A DNA stretch of 64,000 nucleotides from positions 1-64,000 of the forward strand of contig QANY01005285.1 of the NCBI GenBank assembly GCA_003255025.1, in the 5' to 3' direction. Of the stretch, positions 1 to 11,187 are shown piece by piece (the stretch's first letter is position 1; each line of letters begins with the position of its first letter). The stretch comes from Datisca glomerata. Its lineage: Eukaryota > Streptophyta > Magnoliopsida > Cucurbitales > Datiscaceae. Position numbers and translations under genes: made by a program. Under the pieces are notes generated by a model that saw only the letters and a program-made list of their open reading frames with translations, searched no databases and was not told where the DNA came from.

Positions 1-770
1 TTCTCTCTTCCTCTCGCTCACCCGCTCACTATCTCTATCTGTCTCTCTCTCTCACTCTCTCCCTCCTTCATTCCCTATATGTATATCTCTCTCTTACCCT
101 CTTGCTCTCTCTCTCTCATTGTCTCTCCCTCTCTCTACCTGTCACTGTCTCTTTATCTCTCTCTCTCATTCTCTCTCTTTCTCTCGCTCACTCTCCCTCT
201 ATCTCTCTATCTTTCTCTCTTTCTCTATCTCTCTCTCACTCTCTCATTCACTCTCACTCTTTATTGCTCTCTTTTTCTCGCTCCCTCACTCTCTCTCTTC
301 CATTCTCTCACTCCCTCTTCCCCCCCCTCTCTCTCTCACTTTTCGCTCTTTCTCGCACTCTCTTAATCTCTCTCTTTCTCCTCTTGCTCACCCTCTCTCT
401 AACTCTCTATCTATCTTTCTCTCTCTAGCCCTCTTTCTCTCTTTCTATCTCTCTCTCTGACTCTCTCTCACTCTTTCTCCCTCCCTCTCTCAATCTCACT
501 CACTCTCTCTCTGTCACACACACACTCTCTCTTCTCTCTCTCCCTCTCTCATTCGCTCTCTTTCTCCCTCTCTCTTGGTTGGTCACTCTCACTCTCTCTT
601 TCTCTCACCCTCTCTCTCCCTTTCCTATCTCTATCACCCTCTCTCCATCTCAATCTGTCTCACTGACTCTCTCTCTCGCTCTCTCATTCATTCTCTCTCT
701 CTCTCTCTCTCGTTCTCACTCTAATTCTCTCATTTTCTCTCTCTCACTCACTCTCTTTCACTCCTAGTCT
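1..770 (+). repeat. Alpha block, first copy, cut by the window edge
   Basis: The segment starts inside the alpha signature: CGCTCACCCGCTCACTATC near base 14, then CATTCCCTATATG near 70, then CATTGTCTC, CATTCACTCTC and TTATTGCTC. It ends with the alpha tail, TTGGTTGGTCACTC near 575, followed by CCATCTCAATCTG near 640. The doubled TTGGTTGG is peculiar to this copy; the other copies have a single TTGGTCAC or CTGGTCAT. Other alpha copies are near 4.9-5.9, 11.35-12.8, 17.06-17.7 and 24.68-25.33 kb. Confidence 0.85.
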
Positions 771-1309
771 TTCTTGCTCTCTCATTTTCTCGCTATCCCT
801 CTCACTCTTTCTTGCTATCTCATTCTCTCACTCTCACTCTTTGTTGCTCTCTCATTTTCTTGCTCTTTTACTCTATCTATCTCTCACGCTCTCACCCTTT
901 CGTACTCTCTATTGCTCTTCCATTTTTTAGCTCTCTCTCTCTCTCACTCTCTATCGGTTACCCTTTCTCGCCCATTCCCTCACACACTCTCTCCCTCATT
1001 CTCTCACTGGCAGTGCCTCTCTCACTTTCACACTCTTTCTCGCTCTCTCATTCTCTCTCTCTGGCTCTCACTCTAATTCTCTCTTTTTTCTCTCTCACTC
1101 CCTCTCTCTCCCCCCCCCTCTCTCTCTTTCTCTGTCCCTCTCTCCCCCTCTCACTCTCACACGCTCTCTCTTTTTCTCTCTCTCTCTCTCTATCTCACTG
1201 TCTCTTACTCTCCCTCTTTCTCCTGTCACTCACCCTCTCTTTCTCTCTCTAACTCTCTCTCTCTTTCTCCCTCTATCTCTCGCTATCACTCTCTCTATCT
1301 CTCTTTCTC
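771..1309 (+). repeat. Beta block followed by gamma-type anchors
   Basis: TTTGTTGCTCTCTCATTTTC at about 840 leads to the beta word CGGTTACCC at 956 and the CACTGGCAGTGCCTC tract at about 1,007, which copies elsewhere write as CACTCGCACTGCCTC. From 1,190 onward the recurrent anchor TGTCTCTTACTC starts, followed by a CTCACC word and TCTCTCTAACTC. This stretch lies just left of the large duplication boundary. Confidence 0.8.
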
Positions 1310-1862
1310 GCTTTCTCTCTCACTGTCTCTTACTCTCTCTCCTTCTCCTCTCACTTACCCATTCTTTCTCTCTCTAACTCACTCACTCTCTCTCTCTCAG
1401 TATCTCTTACTTTGTCTATTTCTACTCTCGCTCACCCTCTCTTTCTCTCTGTAACTCTCTCTACCTCTCTCTCTCACTCTCTCTCTTTCTTCCTTTCTGT
1501 CTCCCTCTCACTCCTTCCTACTCTCTCTCCCTTTCTGTCTCCTTCTCATTCTCACACACTCTCTCACTCTCTCTTTCTCTCTCTTCTCTCTCTCCCCCTC
1601 TGCCTCTCTCCCGCTCACATTCTCCATCTATCTCTTACTCTCACTCGCACTCTCTCTCTATCAGTCTCCATCTATATCGTTCTCTCCCTCTCACTCACTC
1701 TCTCTCACTCTTTCTCTCTCTTCTCTCTCCCTCCATCTCTCATTCTCTCCCTCTCATTTTCTCACTTTCACTCTTTGTTGCTCTCTCCTTTTCTTTCTCT
1801 CTCACTCTATCTATCTCTCACTCTCTCACCCTTACTTACTCTCTATTGCCCTTCCATTTTCT

Positions 1863-1898
<36 letters not shown>

Positions 1899-3700
1899 TA
1901 CTCTTTCTCTCCCATTCCCTCACACACTCTCTCCCTTATTCTCTCACTCGCACTACCTCGCTCACTCTCACATTCTCTCTCGCTCTCTCACTCTCTCCCT
2001 CTCTCTCTCTCTCTCTCTTTCTCGCTCTCACTCTAATTCTCTCTTTCTTTCTCTCTCACTCCCTCTCTCTCCCCTCTTTCTTTCTCTGTCCCTCTCTCCC
2101 TCTCACTCTCACACTCTCTCTCTTTCCCTCTCACTCTCTATCTCACTGCCTCTTACTCTCCCTCTTTCTCCTGTCACTCACCTCTCTTTCTCTCTCTAAC
2201 TCTCTCTCTCTCTTTCTCTCTCTATCACTCTCTATCTCTTTTTCTCACTGTCTCTTACTCTCTCTCCTTCTCCTCTCACTTACCCTTTATTTCTCTCTCT
2301 AACGCACTCTCTCTTCCTCTCTCTCACTCATTGTCTCTTACTTTGTCTCTTTCTACTCTCGCTCACCCTCTCTTTCTCTCTCTAACTCTCTCTATCTCTC
2401 TCTATCTATCTATCTTTCTCTCTCTCTCTCTCTCTCACTCCTTCCTACTCTCTCTCCCTTTCTGTCTCCCATTCATTCTTACACTCTCTCTTTCTCTCTC
2501 TTCTCTCTCTCTCCATCTCCTCTCTCCCGCTCACATTCTCTATAGATCCCACACTCTCACTCTCACTCTCTCTCCATCAGTCTCCGTCAATATTGTTCTC
2601 TCCCTCTCACTCACTCTCTCTCACTCTTTCTCTCTCTCTTCTCTCTCCCTCCCTCTCTCATTCTCTCCCTCTCTTACTTTCTTACTCTCACTCTAAAATT
2701 ATCTATCTCACTGACCCTCAGTCTCTCACATTCACTCTTTCTTGCTCACTCATTCTCACCCTCTCTCTTTCTCGCTCAGTCTCTCACTATCTCTTCCTCG
2801 CTCAGTCTCTCACTATCTCTTCCTCTCTCTCTTTCTCCTCTCGCTCACCCTCTCTTTCTCCCTCCAACTCTCTCTCTCTCTTTCTAGCTCTCTCTCTATC
2901 ATTCTCCCTCTCTATCATTCTCTCCCTCTCTTCCTCTCCCGCTTTATCTCTCGCTTTCATTTGCTCTCTCTCTTTCTCTCTCGCTCTCTCTCACTGTCTC
3001 TTATTCTCTCTATTTTCCCTCTCGTTCACCCTCTCTTTCTCTCTCTAACTCTCTTTCTTTTTCTCTTTTTCTCTCTATCTCTCTCTATCACTCTCCCTCT
3101 CTATCGTTCTCTCCTTTCACTCAGTCTCTCTATCTCTCTCTCTCGCCCTCTCTCTCTACTGTCTCTTATTGATTTTCTTTCTTTTATCGCTCACGCCCTC
3201 TGTTTTCTCTAAATCTCTCGCACTCTCTCTCTAGCTCTCTCTCTCTCATTCTCCCCCATATCACTCTCTCACACTCTCTCACTGTGTCTCTATCTCCCTC
3301 TCCTCTCTCACCCACTTTCACTCTCTAGTGCTCTCTCATTTTCTTGATCTCTCTTTCTCTCACTCTCACTCTTTCTTTCCCATTCTCACACACTCGCTCC
3401 CTCTCTCTCTCTCTTTCTCTCTCTCTCTAAATCACTCACTCTCTCTGTCTCTCTCTCTCCCACTCCCTTTCATTCACACTCTCTCCCGCATCTCTCTCTT
3501 TTATTCTCTCGCTCTCACTCTCTCTCTTAGTCTCTCTATCTCTCTCCCATTCTTACTCTCCCTGTCACTCTCCCTATCTCTCTCTCATGTTTTCACTCAC
3601 TCTCACTCTCTATTGGACTCTCTTTTTCTCGCTTTCTCTCTCTCTCTCTCTCACACTCTCTCTCACTTTCTCTCCCATTCTATCTCTCTCTTTCTCTCTC
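1310..3700 (+). repeat. Gamma-beta-gamma-delta run in copy 1
   Basis: The order is gamma (TATCAGTCTCC at 1,659), beta (CGATTACTC at 1,896), gamma (CATCAGTCTCCG at 2,575, then CACTGACCCTCAG near 2,712) and delta (CTTGATCT at 3,343, then CATTCACACTCTCTCCCGC near 3,470). Part of it (about 2.25-3.35 kb) is also found at 20.0-20.95 kb as well as 22.3-23.4 kb, so this composite exists three times. A CACTTACCCTTTATTTC word at 2,277 marks all three copies. Confidence 0.8.
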
Positions 3701-3835
3701 TTTTTGTGTCACTCTCTCTCACTCTCTCTTACCTCTCTCTTTCTCCTCTCATATACCCTCTCTCTCTCTATCTCTCTCTAGTTCTCTCTCTCTCTTTCTA
3801 TATCTCTCTCCCACACTTTCAATCCCTCTCTCTCT

Positions 3836-4640
3836 CACTCTCACTCACTCTCTCACTCTCACTCACTCTCTCTCTCACACTCTCACTCACTCTCTCTTTA
3901 CCCCTCTCGCTCACCCTCTCACTATCTCTCTATCAGTCTCTCTCTCTCACTCTCTCCCTCCTCCATATCCTCTCTCTCTTTCTCTCTTGCTCTCTCTCAC
4001 TCTCTCTCTCTTTACCCCTCTCGCTCACCCTCTCACTATCTCTTTATCAGTCTCTCTCTCTCTCACTCTCTCCCTTCTTCATTCCCTCTCTCTGTCTCTT
4101 TCTCTCTTGCTCTCTCTTTCTCTCTCTTATAGTCTCTCCCTCACTCTTCATGTCATTGTCTCCCTATCTCTATATCTCTGTCTCTCTCCCACACTCTCTC
4201 ACTCTCTCCTTCATTCCCCCCCTCTCTCTCTCTATTGCTCTCTCTCTCTCTCTCTCTCTCTCTTTTTACCCCTCTCGCTCACCCTCTCACTATCTCTTTA
4301 TCAGTCTCTCTCTCTCTCACTCTCTCCCTCCTTCATTCCCTCTCTCTATCTCTTTCTCTCTTGCTCTCTCTCTCTCTCTCTCTTATAGTCTCTCCTTCAC
4401 TCTACATGTCATTGTCTCTCTATCACTATCTCTCTGTCTCTCTCTCACTCTCTCTCACTCTCACTCTATCTCTCTATCTCTCTCTCACTCTCTCATTCAC
4501 TCTCACTCTTTATTGCTCTATCTTTTTCTTGCTCTCTCTCTCGCGCTCTCTCTCCCATTCTCTCACTCCCTCTCCCTTTCTCTCTGTCTCGCTCTTTCTC
4601 ACACTCTCTTACTCTCTCCCTTTCTCCTATTGCTCACCCT
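3836..4640 (+). repeat. Alpha-prime block with a three-copy internal sub-repeat
   Basis: The sub-unit beginning ACCCCTCTCGCTCACCCTC and continuing CACTATCTC...TATCAGTC occurs at about 3,900, 4,014 and 4,267 (spacing about 114 and 253). The corresponding part of copy 2 has it twice, at about 23,867 and 23,986. This difference accounts for part of the 0.58-kb fall in offset between 3.3 and 5.7 kb. Downstream come CTACATGTCATTG near 4,400 and CATTCACTCTC near 4,494. Confidence 0.8.
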
Positions 4641-5999
4641 CTCTTTATCTCTCTCTATCTTTCTCTTTCTCTAACTCTCACTCTCTCTTTTTCTATCTCA
4701 CTCTCTCTCTTTGACTCTCTCACTCTCTCTCTCCCCCTCTCTCTCTCTCACTCTCACATTCTCTCTCACACACTCGCTCTCTCTTCTCTCTCACTCACTC
4801 TCCCTCTCTCCTTCTCTCCATCTCTCATTCGATCTCTCTTCTCTCATTCTCATTCTCTCCCACACTCTTTCTCCCCCTCCCTCCCTCTCACTGTCACTCA
4901 CTCTCACACACACTCTCGCTCTCTCTCTCCCCCTCTCGCTCACCCGCTCACTATCTCTCTATCTGTCTCTCTCTCTCAGTCTCTCCCTCCTTCATTCCCT
5001 ATATATCTCTCTCTCTCTTTCTCTCTTGCTCTCTCTCTCTCATTATCTCTCCCTCTCTCTGCCTCTCACTGTCTCTTTATCTCTCTCTCTCTCTCATTTT
5101 CTCTGTCTCTCTCGCTCACTCTCTCTCACTCTCCCTTTATCTCTCTATCTCTCTCTCTCTTCTCTCTTTTTCTCTCTCTCTCTCACTCTCTCATTCACTC
5201 TCACTCTTTATTGCTCTCTATTTTTCTCGCTCCCTCACTCTCTCTCCCATTCTCTCACTCCCTCTCTCCCTTCTCTCTCTCTCCCTTCTCTCTCTCTCTA
5301 TCTTCTCACACTTTCTCACACTCTCTTAATCTCTCTATTTCTCCTCTTGCTCACCCTCTCTATCTCTCTCTATCTTTCTCTCTCTCTAGACCTCTCTCTC
5401 TTTCAATCTCTATCTCTGACTCTCTCTCTTTCAATCTCTATCTCTGACTCTCTCTCACTCTTTCTCCCTCTCTCTCACTCTCTCTCAATCACACACACTC
5501 TCTCTCTCTTCTCTCTCTCCCTCTCTCACTCTCTCATTCGCTCTCTTTCTCCCTCTCTCTTGGTCACTCTCACTTTCTCTTTCTCTCACCCTCTCTCTCC
5601 CTCTCTCTCTCTCTCTATCTTTTCGCACTTTCTCACACTCTCTTAATCTCTCTCTTTCTCCTCTTGCTCACCCTCTCTCTATCTCTCTTTATCTTTCTCT
5701 CTCTCTAGACCTCTCTCTCTCTTTCAATCTCTATCTTTGACTCTCTCTCACTCTCTCTCCCTCTCCCTCTCTCTCACTCACTCTCTCTCTCAATCACACA
5801 CACTCCCTCTCTTCTCCCTCTACCTCTCTCCCTCTCTCATTCGCTCTCTTTCTCCCTCTCTCTTGGTCACTCTCACTTTCTATTTCTCTCACCCCAACTC
5901 TCCCTTTCCTTTGTCTATCACCCTCTCTCCATCTCAATCTCTCTCTCTCTCACTCCCGGACTTTCTTGCTCTCTTATTTTCTATCTCTCTCGCTCTTTC
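4641..5999 (+). repeat. Alpha blocks, about one and a half copies
   Basis: A full alpha block runs from CGCTCACCCGCTCACTATC at about 4,936, through CCCTATATATC near 5,000, to TTGGTCACTC near 5,560. A second alpha tail follows at once, with TTTTCGCACTTTC near 5,627 and TTGGTCACTC near 5,861, so the distal half is tandemly doubled. The second tail is nearly identical to 25,020-25,380, where the distinctive CACTCCCGGACTTTC is also present (near 5,950 and 25,370). Confidence 0.82.
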
Positions 6000-7268
6000 T
6001 TTCTATCTCATTTTCTCACACTCTCTCTTTGTTGCTCTCTCGTTTTCTTGCTCTCTCACTCTATCTATCTCTCACTCTCTCACCCTTTCTTAGTCTCTAT
6101 TGCTCTTCCATTTTCTAGCTCTCTCTCTCACTCTCTCTCGGTTACTCTTTCTCTCCCATTCCTTCACACACTCTCTCCCTCATTCTCTCACTCGCACTGC
6201 CTCTCTCACTTTCACACTCTCTCTTGCTCTCTCATTCTCTCTCTCTGGCTCTCACTCTAATTCTCTCTTTTTTCTCTCTCACTCCCTCTCTCTCTTTCTC
6301 TATCCCTCTCTCTCCCTCTCACTCTCACACTCTCTCTCTCTTTCTCTCTCACTCTCTATCTCACTGTCTCTTACTCTCCCTCTTTCTCCTGTCACTTACC
6401 CTCTCTTTCTCTCTCTAACTCTCTCTCTCTTTCTCTCTCTATCTCCCTCTATCACTCTCTATCTCTCTTTCTCGCTTTCACTCTCACTGTCTCTTACTCT
6501 CTCTCCTTCTCCTCTCACTTACCCTTACTTTCTCTCTCTAACTCACTCTTTCTTTCTCTCTCTCTCATTGTCTCTTACTCTATCTCTTTCTACTCTCGCT
6601 CAACCACTATTTCTCTCTCTAACTCTCTCTACCTCTCTTTTTATCTCTCTCTCTCTCTTTTTCTCTCTCCCTTTCTGTCTCCCTCTCATTCTCACAATCT
6701 CTCTCACTCTCTCTCACTCTCTCTTCTCTCTCTCCCGCTCACATTCTCTATCTACCTCACACTCTCACTCGCACTCTCTCTCTATCAGTCTCCCTCTATA
6801 TCATTCTCTCCCTCTCACTTAATCTCTCTCTCACTCTTTCTCTCTCCCTCCCTCTCTCATTCTCTCCCTCTCTCACTTTCTTACTCTCACTCTAATTCTC
6901 TATCTCACTGACCCCCAGTCTCTCACTTTCACTCTTTCTTGCTCTCTCATTCTCGCCCCCTCTCTCTCTCTCTTTCTCGCTCAGTCTCTCACTGTCTCTT
7001 ACTATCTCTCTTTTTCCTCTCGCTCACCCTCTCATTCTCTTTCTAACTCTCTCTAACTCTCTCTCTTTCTATCTCTAGCTCTCCCTATATCACTCTCCCT
7101 CTCTATCACTTTCTCACTCTCACTCTCTCTATCTCTCTCTCTAGCTATCACTTTCCCTCTCTCACTCTCTATCTCTCTCTCTCTATCTCTCTCTCTAGCT
7201 ATCACTTTCCCTCTCTCTCTCTCTCTCTCTCTAACTCACTATCTCTTCCTCTCTCTTTCTCCCTATAA

Positions 7269-7300
<32 letters not shown>

Positions 7301-7750
7301 CTCTATCACTCTCCCTCTCTATCATTCTCTCCCTCTCTCTGTCTTCCTCTCTATCTCTCTCTTTCACTCACTCTCTCTCTTTCTCTCTCGCTCACTCTCT
7401 CACTGTCTCTTATTCTCTCTATTTCCCCTCTCACTCACCCTCTCTTTCTCTCTCTAACTCCCTCTCTCTTTCTCTTCCTCTCTCTATCTCTCTCTATCAC
7501 TATCCCTATCTATCGTTCTCTCCCTCTCACTCACTCTCTCTATCTCTCTCTATCTCTCTCCATATCACTCTCCCTCTCTATCATTCTCTCCCTCTCACGC
7601 ACTCTCTCTATCTCTCTCGCCCTCTCTCTATCTCTCTCTCCTTCTCTCTCACTGTCTCTTATTGTTTCTCTTTCTTTTATTGCTCACCTCCTCTTTTTTC
7701 TCTAAATCTCTCCGACTTTCTCTCTAGCTCTCTCTCTAACATTCTCCCCC
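6000..7750 (+). repeat. Beta block and long gamma block
   Basis: Beta is at 6,020-6,262 with CGGTTACTC at 6,139. Gamma follows with TATCAGTC at 6,783 and ACTGACCCCCAG near 6,906. Bases from about 6,263 to 6,745 have no counterpart in copy 2, where the flanks are joined at 25,682. A 54-bp tandem duplication carrying TAGCTATCACTTTCCC has copies starting at 7,142 and 7,196. A 68-bp duplication carrying TATC(G/A)TTCTCTCCC has copies at 7,511 and 7,579. Both are short local expansions inside the gamma block. Confidence 0.8.
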
Positions 7751-8052
7751 ATATCTCTCTCTCACACTCTCTCACTGTCTCTCTATCTCTCTCTCACTCT
7801 CTCAGCCACTTTCACACTCTATTGCTCTCTCATTTTCTTGATCTCTCTCTCACTCTTTCTTTCCCATTCTCTCTCTAAATCTCTCTCTCTCTCTCCCCCC
7901 TCCCTTTCATTCACGCTATCTCCCGCACTCTCTCTTTTATTCTCTCGCTCTCACTCTCTCTCCCACTCTCTCTATCTCTCTCCCATTCTCGCTCTCCCTG
8001 TCACTCTCTCTATCTCTCTTTAACGCTCTCACTCACTCTCACTCTCTATTGG

Positions 8053-8098
<46 letters not shown>

Positions 8099-9332
8099 TC
8101 TCCCATTCTCACACTCTCATATACCCTCTCTCTATCTCTCTCTAGTTCTCTCTCTCTTTCTATCTCTCTCTCTCCCACACTTTCAATCCCTCTCTCTCTC
8201 ACTCTCACTCACTCACTCTCTCGCACTCCCTCTCTCTTTTTACCCCTCTCGCTCACCCTCTCACTATCTCTCTATCTGTCTCTCTCTCTCACTCTCTCCC
8301 TCCTTCATTCCCTCCCTCTCTCTCTCTTTCTCTCTTGCTCTCTCTCTCTCTTATAGTCTCTCCCTCACTCTACATCTCATTGTCTCTCTATCTCTCTCTC
8401 TGTGTCTCTCTCTCATCTCTCTCTCCCTCCCTCTATCTCTCTATCTCTCTCTCTTCTCTCTTTCTCTTACTCTCTCTCACTCTCTCATTCACTCTCACTC
8501 TTTATTGCTCTATCTTTTTCTCGCTCTCTCTCGCACTCTCTCTCTCCCATTCTCTCACTCCCCCTCTCTCTCTTTGTCTCTCTCTTTCTCACACTCTCTT
8601 ACTCTCTCTTTCTCCTATTGCTCACCCTCTCTCTATCTCTATATCTCTCTATCTTTCTCTCTCTCTAACTCTCACTCTCTCTCACTTTGACTCTCTCTTA
8701 CTCTCTCTCTCCCTCTCTCTCTCTCTCTCACTCTCTCTCTCACACACTCGCTCTCTCTTCTCTCTCTCTCACTCTCCCTCTCTCATTCTCTCCCTCTCTC
8801 CCTCTCTCATTTGCTCTCTCTCTGTCACTCTCACTCTCTATTTCTCTCACCCTCTCTCACCCTTTCCTATGTCTATCACCATTTCTCCATCTCAATCTCT
8901 CTCTCTCAGTCACTTACTCTCTCGCTCTCTCATTCTCTCTCTCTCTGTCTCTCTCTCTCTCTCACTCTCACTCTAATTCTCTCATTTTCTCTCTCTCACT
9001 CACTCTCATTATTTCTTGGCCTCTCATTTTCTCGCTCTCTCTCTCCCCCAATTCTCTCACTCTATCTATTTCTCTCATCCACTCTAACTCTCTGTTGCTC
9101 TCTCATTTTCTCGCTATCTGTCTCTCTTACTCTTTCTCTCCCATTTTCTCACACACACTCTCTCCGATTCTTGACTCACACTCTCTCTCTCACTCTCACT
9201 CTCTCTCTGATTCTCTTTCTCTCTAAGTCTCTATTTCTCTCTCGCTCACCCTTTCTTTCTCTCTAACTCTCTCCCTGTCTCTCTCTCTTTCTCTCTCTAG
9301 CTCTCTCTCTCTATCACTCTCCCTCTCTATCA

Positions 9333-9363
<31 letters not shown>

Positions 9364-9440
9364 ACTGTCTCTTACACCCTCACCCTCTCTATCTCTCTTT
9401 CTTTCTCTTTGTTTCTCTCTCTCTCTCTTTCTCTCTCGCT
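7751..9440 (+). repeat. Delta block followed by alpha-prime block
   Basis: Delta starts with TTTTCTTGATCTC (CTTGATCT at 7,837) and has CATTCACGCTATCTCCCGC near 7,908. Alpha-prime follows from about 8,240 with ACCCCTCTCGCTCACCCTC, CTACATCTCATTG near 8,370 and CATTTGCTCTC at about 8,808. CCTATGTCTATCACC near 8,866 and CCGATTCTTGACTC near 9,164 also appear at 27.29 and 27.78 kb. Copy 2 carries an extra 188-bp duplication in the 8.74-8.93 kb equivalent; here that segment is single. Confidence 0.82.
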
Positions 9441-9812
9441 CTCTCTCACTGTCTTTTAGTCTTTCTCTTTCTCTCTTTCTAGCAGTCTTCTATCAATCTC
9501 CCTCTCTACCGCCCTCTCTCTCTCTCTGTGTCTCTCTATCTCTCTCCCTCTCTCACCCACACACACTCTCTCTTACTGTTTCTCTCTCATTCTCTCACAC
9601 ACTCTCCCTCATTCTCTCTCTGTCCCCTCCCTTTTACTCACACACATTCTCTCTCACACTCTCTCTTTCATTCTGTCACTCACTCCCTCTTTCTCACACT
9701 CTCTCTCTGTCTCATTCTCTCTTTCTCTCTTACTCTCTCTCTCTTTCTCCTTCGCTCACCTTCACTTTCTCTTTCTTACCCTCTCCCTTGCTCCCTAGCT
9801 CTTGCTCTCTCT
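9441..9812 (+). repeat. Epsilon block, first copy
   Basis: The landmark TACCGCCCTC is at 9,508, followed by a CACCCACACACAC word and CCCCTCCCTTTTACTCACAC near 9,627. The same order occurs after TACCGCC at 28,131, and in diverged form after 30,070, 34,851, 35,109 and 35,889 (the last two read TACCACC). Epsilon therefore links domain A to domain B. Confidence 0.8.
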
Positions 9813-11082
9813 GTCACTCTCCCTCTCTAACTCTCTCTCTCTCTCACTCTCTCTCAATCTCTCTCTTCCCCTCTCTCACACTCTCTCCCATTCTCTCCCA
9901 TTCTCTCACACACTTTCTCTCACTCTCTCTCTCACACTCTCTCTCACTCTCTCTCACTCTCACTCACTCTCTCTCTCTCACACACAACACACACTCTCTC
10001 TTCTCTCTCTCTCACTCTCCCTCTCCCTCTCTACCTCTCTCCCTCTCTCATTCGCTCTCTCTCTCACACACTCTCTCTTTCTCTCCTCCTCTCTCTCCCT
10101 CTCATCTGTCTATCACCCTCTCACCATCTCAATCACTCTCTCACTCTCTCTCTATCTCCCTCGTCATTCTTCACTCTATCTATCTCTCACCCACTCACTC
10201 TCTGTTGCTCTCTCATTTTCTAGCTATCTCTTACTTTCTCTTACTCTTTCTCTACCATTCTCTCACACGCTCTCCCTCTCATTCTCTCATTCGCACTCTC
10301 ACTCTCTCACTCTCACCCTCTCTCTCCGATTCTCTCTCTCTATCTCATTGTCTCTCACTCTCTCACTCTAATCCTCTCCGTTTCTCCCTCTCACTCAGTC
10401 TCATTCTTTCTTGCCGTCTCCCTCACTCTCTAGCTCTAGCTCTGTCTGTCACTCTCCCTCTCTAACTCTCTCTCTCATTCTTTCACTCTCTCTCAATCTG
10501 TCACTCTCTCTCAATCTCACTCTCCTCCTCTCTCACTCTCTCTCCCATTCTCTCTCCTATTCTCCCTCACTTTCTCACACTCTCTCTCACTCACTCTCTC
10601 TCACTCTCACTCTCTCACTCTCACTCACTCTCTCACACACACACACACACACACTCTCTCTCTCTTCTCTCTCTCACTCTCCCTCTCTTCCTCTCTCCCT
10701 CTCTCCCTCTCTCATGCGCTCTCTCTCTCACACTCTCTCTTTCTCTCCTCCTCTCTCTCCCTCTCATCTGTCTGTCACCCTCTCTCCATCTCAATCACTC
10801 TCTTAGTCCCTCTATCTCCCTCTTCCATTCTCTCTCTTTCTTCCCGTCTCTCTCTTGTTCTCACTCTAATTCTCTCCTTTTTTCTCTCTCACTCACTCTC
10901 GCTCTCTCTCACTCTCACACTTTCTTTCCCTCTCATTTTCTTGCTCTCTCTCTCCCTCGCCATTCTTCACTCTATCTATCTCTCACCCACTCACTCTTTG
11001 TTGCTCTCTCATTTTCTAGCTATCTCTCACTTTCTCTACCATTCTCTCACACGCCCTTTCTCTCTCATTCTCTCCCTCGCAC
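9813..11082 (+). repeat. 635-bp tandem duplication, present only in copy 1
   Basis: GTCACTCTCCCTCTCTAAC occurs at 9,813 and again at 10,448, an offset of 635. CACA-rich tracts at about 9,985 and 10,634-10,654, and the pair CTCATCTGTCTATCACC / CTCATCTGTCTGTCACC near 10,100 and 10,765, repeat in the same order. The copy 2 equivalent near 28.44-28.93 kb is single. The offset between copies falls from 18,623 to 17,987 across this interval, a change of 636, which matches one extra unit here. Confidence 0.82.
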
Positions 11083-11100
11083 ACTCTCTCTCAGTCTCAG

Positions 11101-11187
11101 TCTCCCTTTCTCTGTCTTATTCTCTTTCTCCCTGTGTTTCTCTTTTCTTTATGTCCCTCTCTCTCTATTTTCTCTCTCTTTTTATGT
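11101..11187 (+). repeat. Junction segment between large duplication and 0.81-kb tandem
   Basis: Pyrimidine-rich with TGTTTCTC, TTTATGTCCC and TTTTTATGTCACTC. Sequence matching copy 2 ends near 11,100, and the 0.81-kb tandem unit begins at 11,188, so this short piece is the seam between them. No other structure is seen. Confidence 0.6.

Larger units (their letters stand above)
1310..11100 (+). repeat. Large segmental duplication, copy 1 (about 9.8 kb)
   Basis: Landmarks here recur in the same order at 21,332-29,093. Matching pairs are CACTGTCTC at 1,321 and 21,344 (offset 20,023), CTTCCATTTT at 1,851 and 21,873 (20,022), CTTGATCT at 3,343 and 23,338 (19,995), GGTTAC at 6,140 and 25,560 (19,420), CTTGATCT at 7,837 and 26,313 (18,476), TACCGCC at 9,508 and 28,131 (18,623), and CGCCATTC at 10,958 and 28,945 (17,987). 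The stepwise changes in offset come from discrete indels, annotated separately. Between the steps the two copies match over long runs with scattered substitutions. Confidence 0.85.

Noticed and set aside
4965..4985. Pyrimidine tract followed by CAG as a 3' splice acceptor
   Set aside because: The same pattern occurs throughout the array by composition. With no exon or donor site nearby it has no weight.
4311..5646. Runs of Leu-rich translation resembling signal peptides or membrane segments
   Set aside because: Leu and Ser alternate with the dinucleotide, and the pattern appears in all open frames along the window, so it is compositional.
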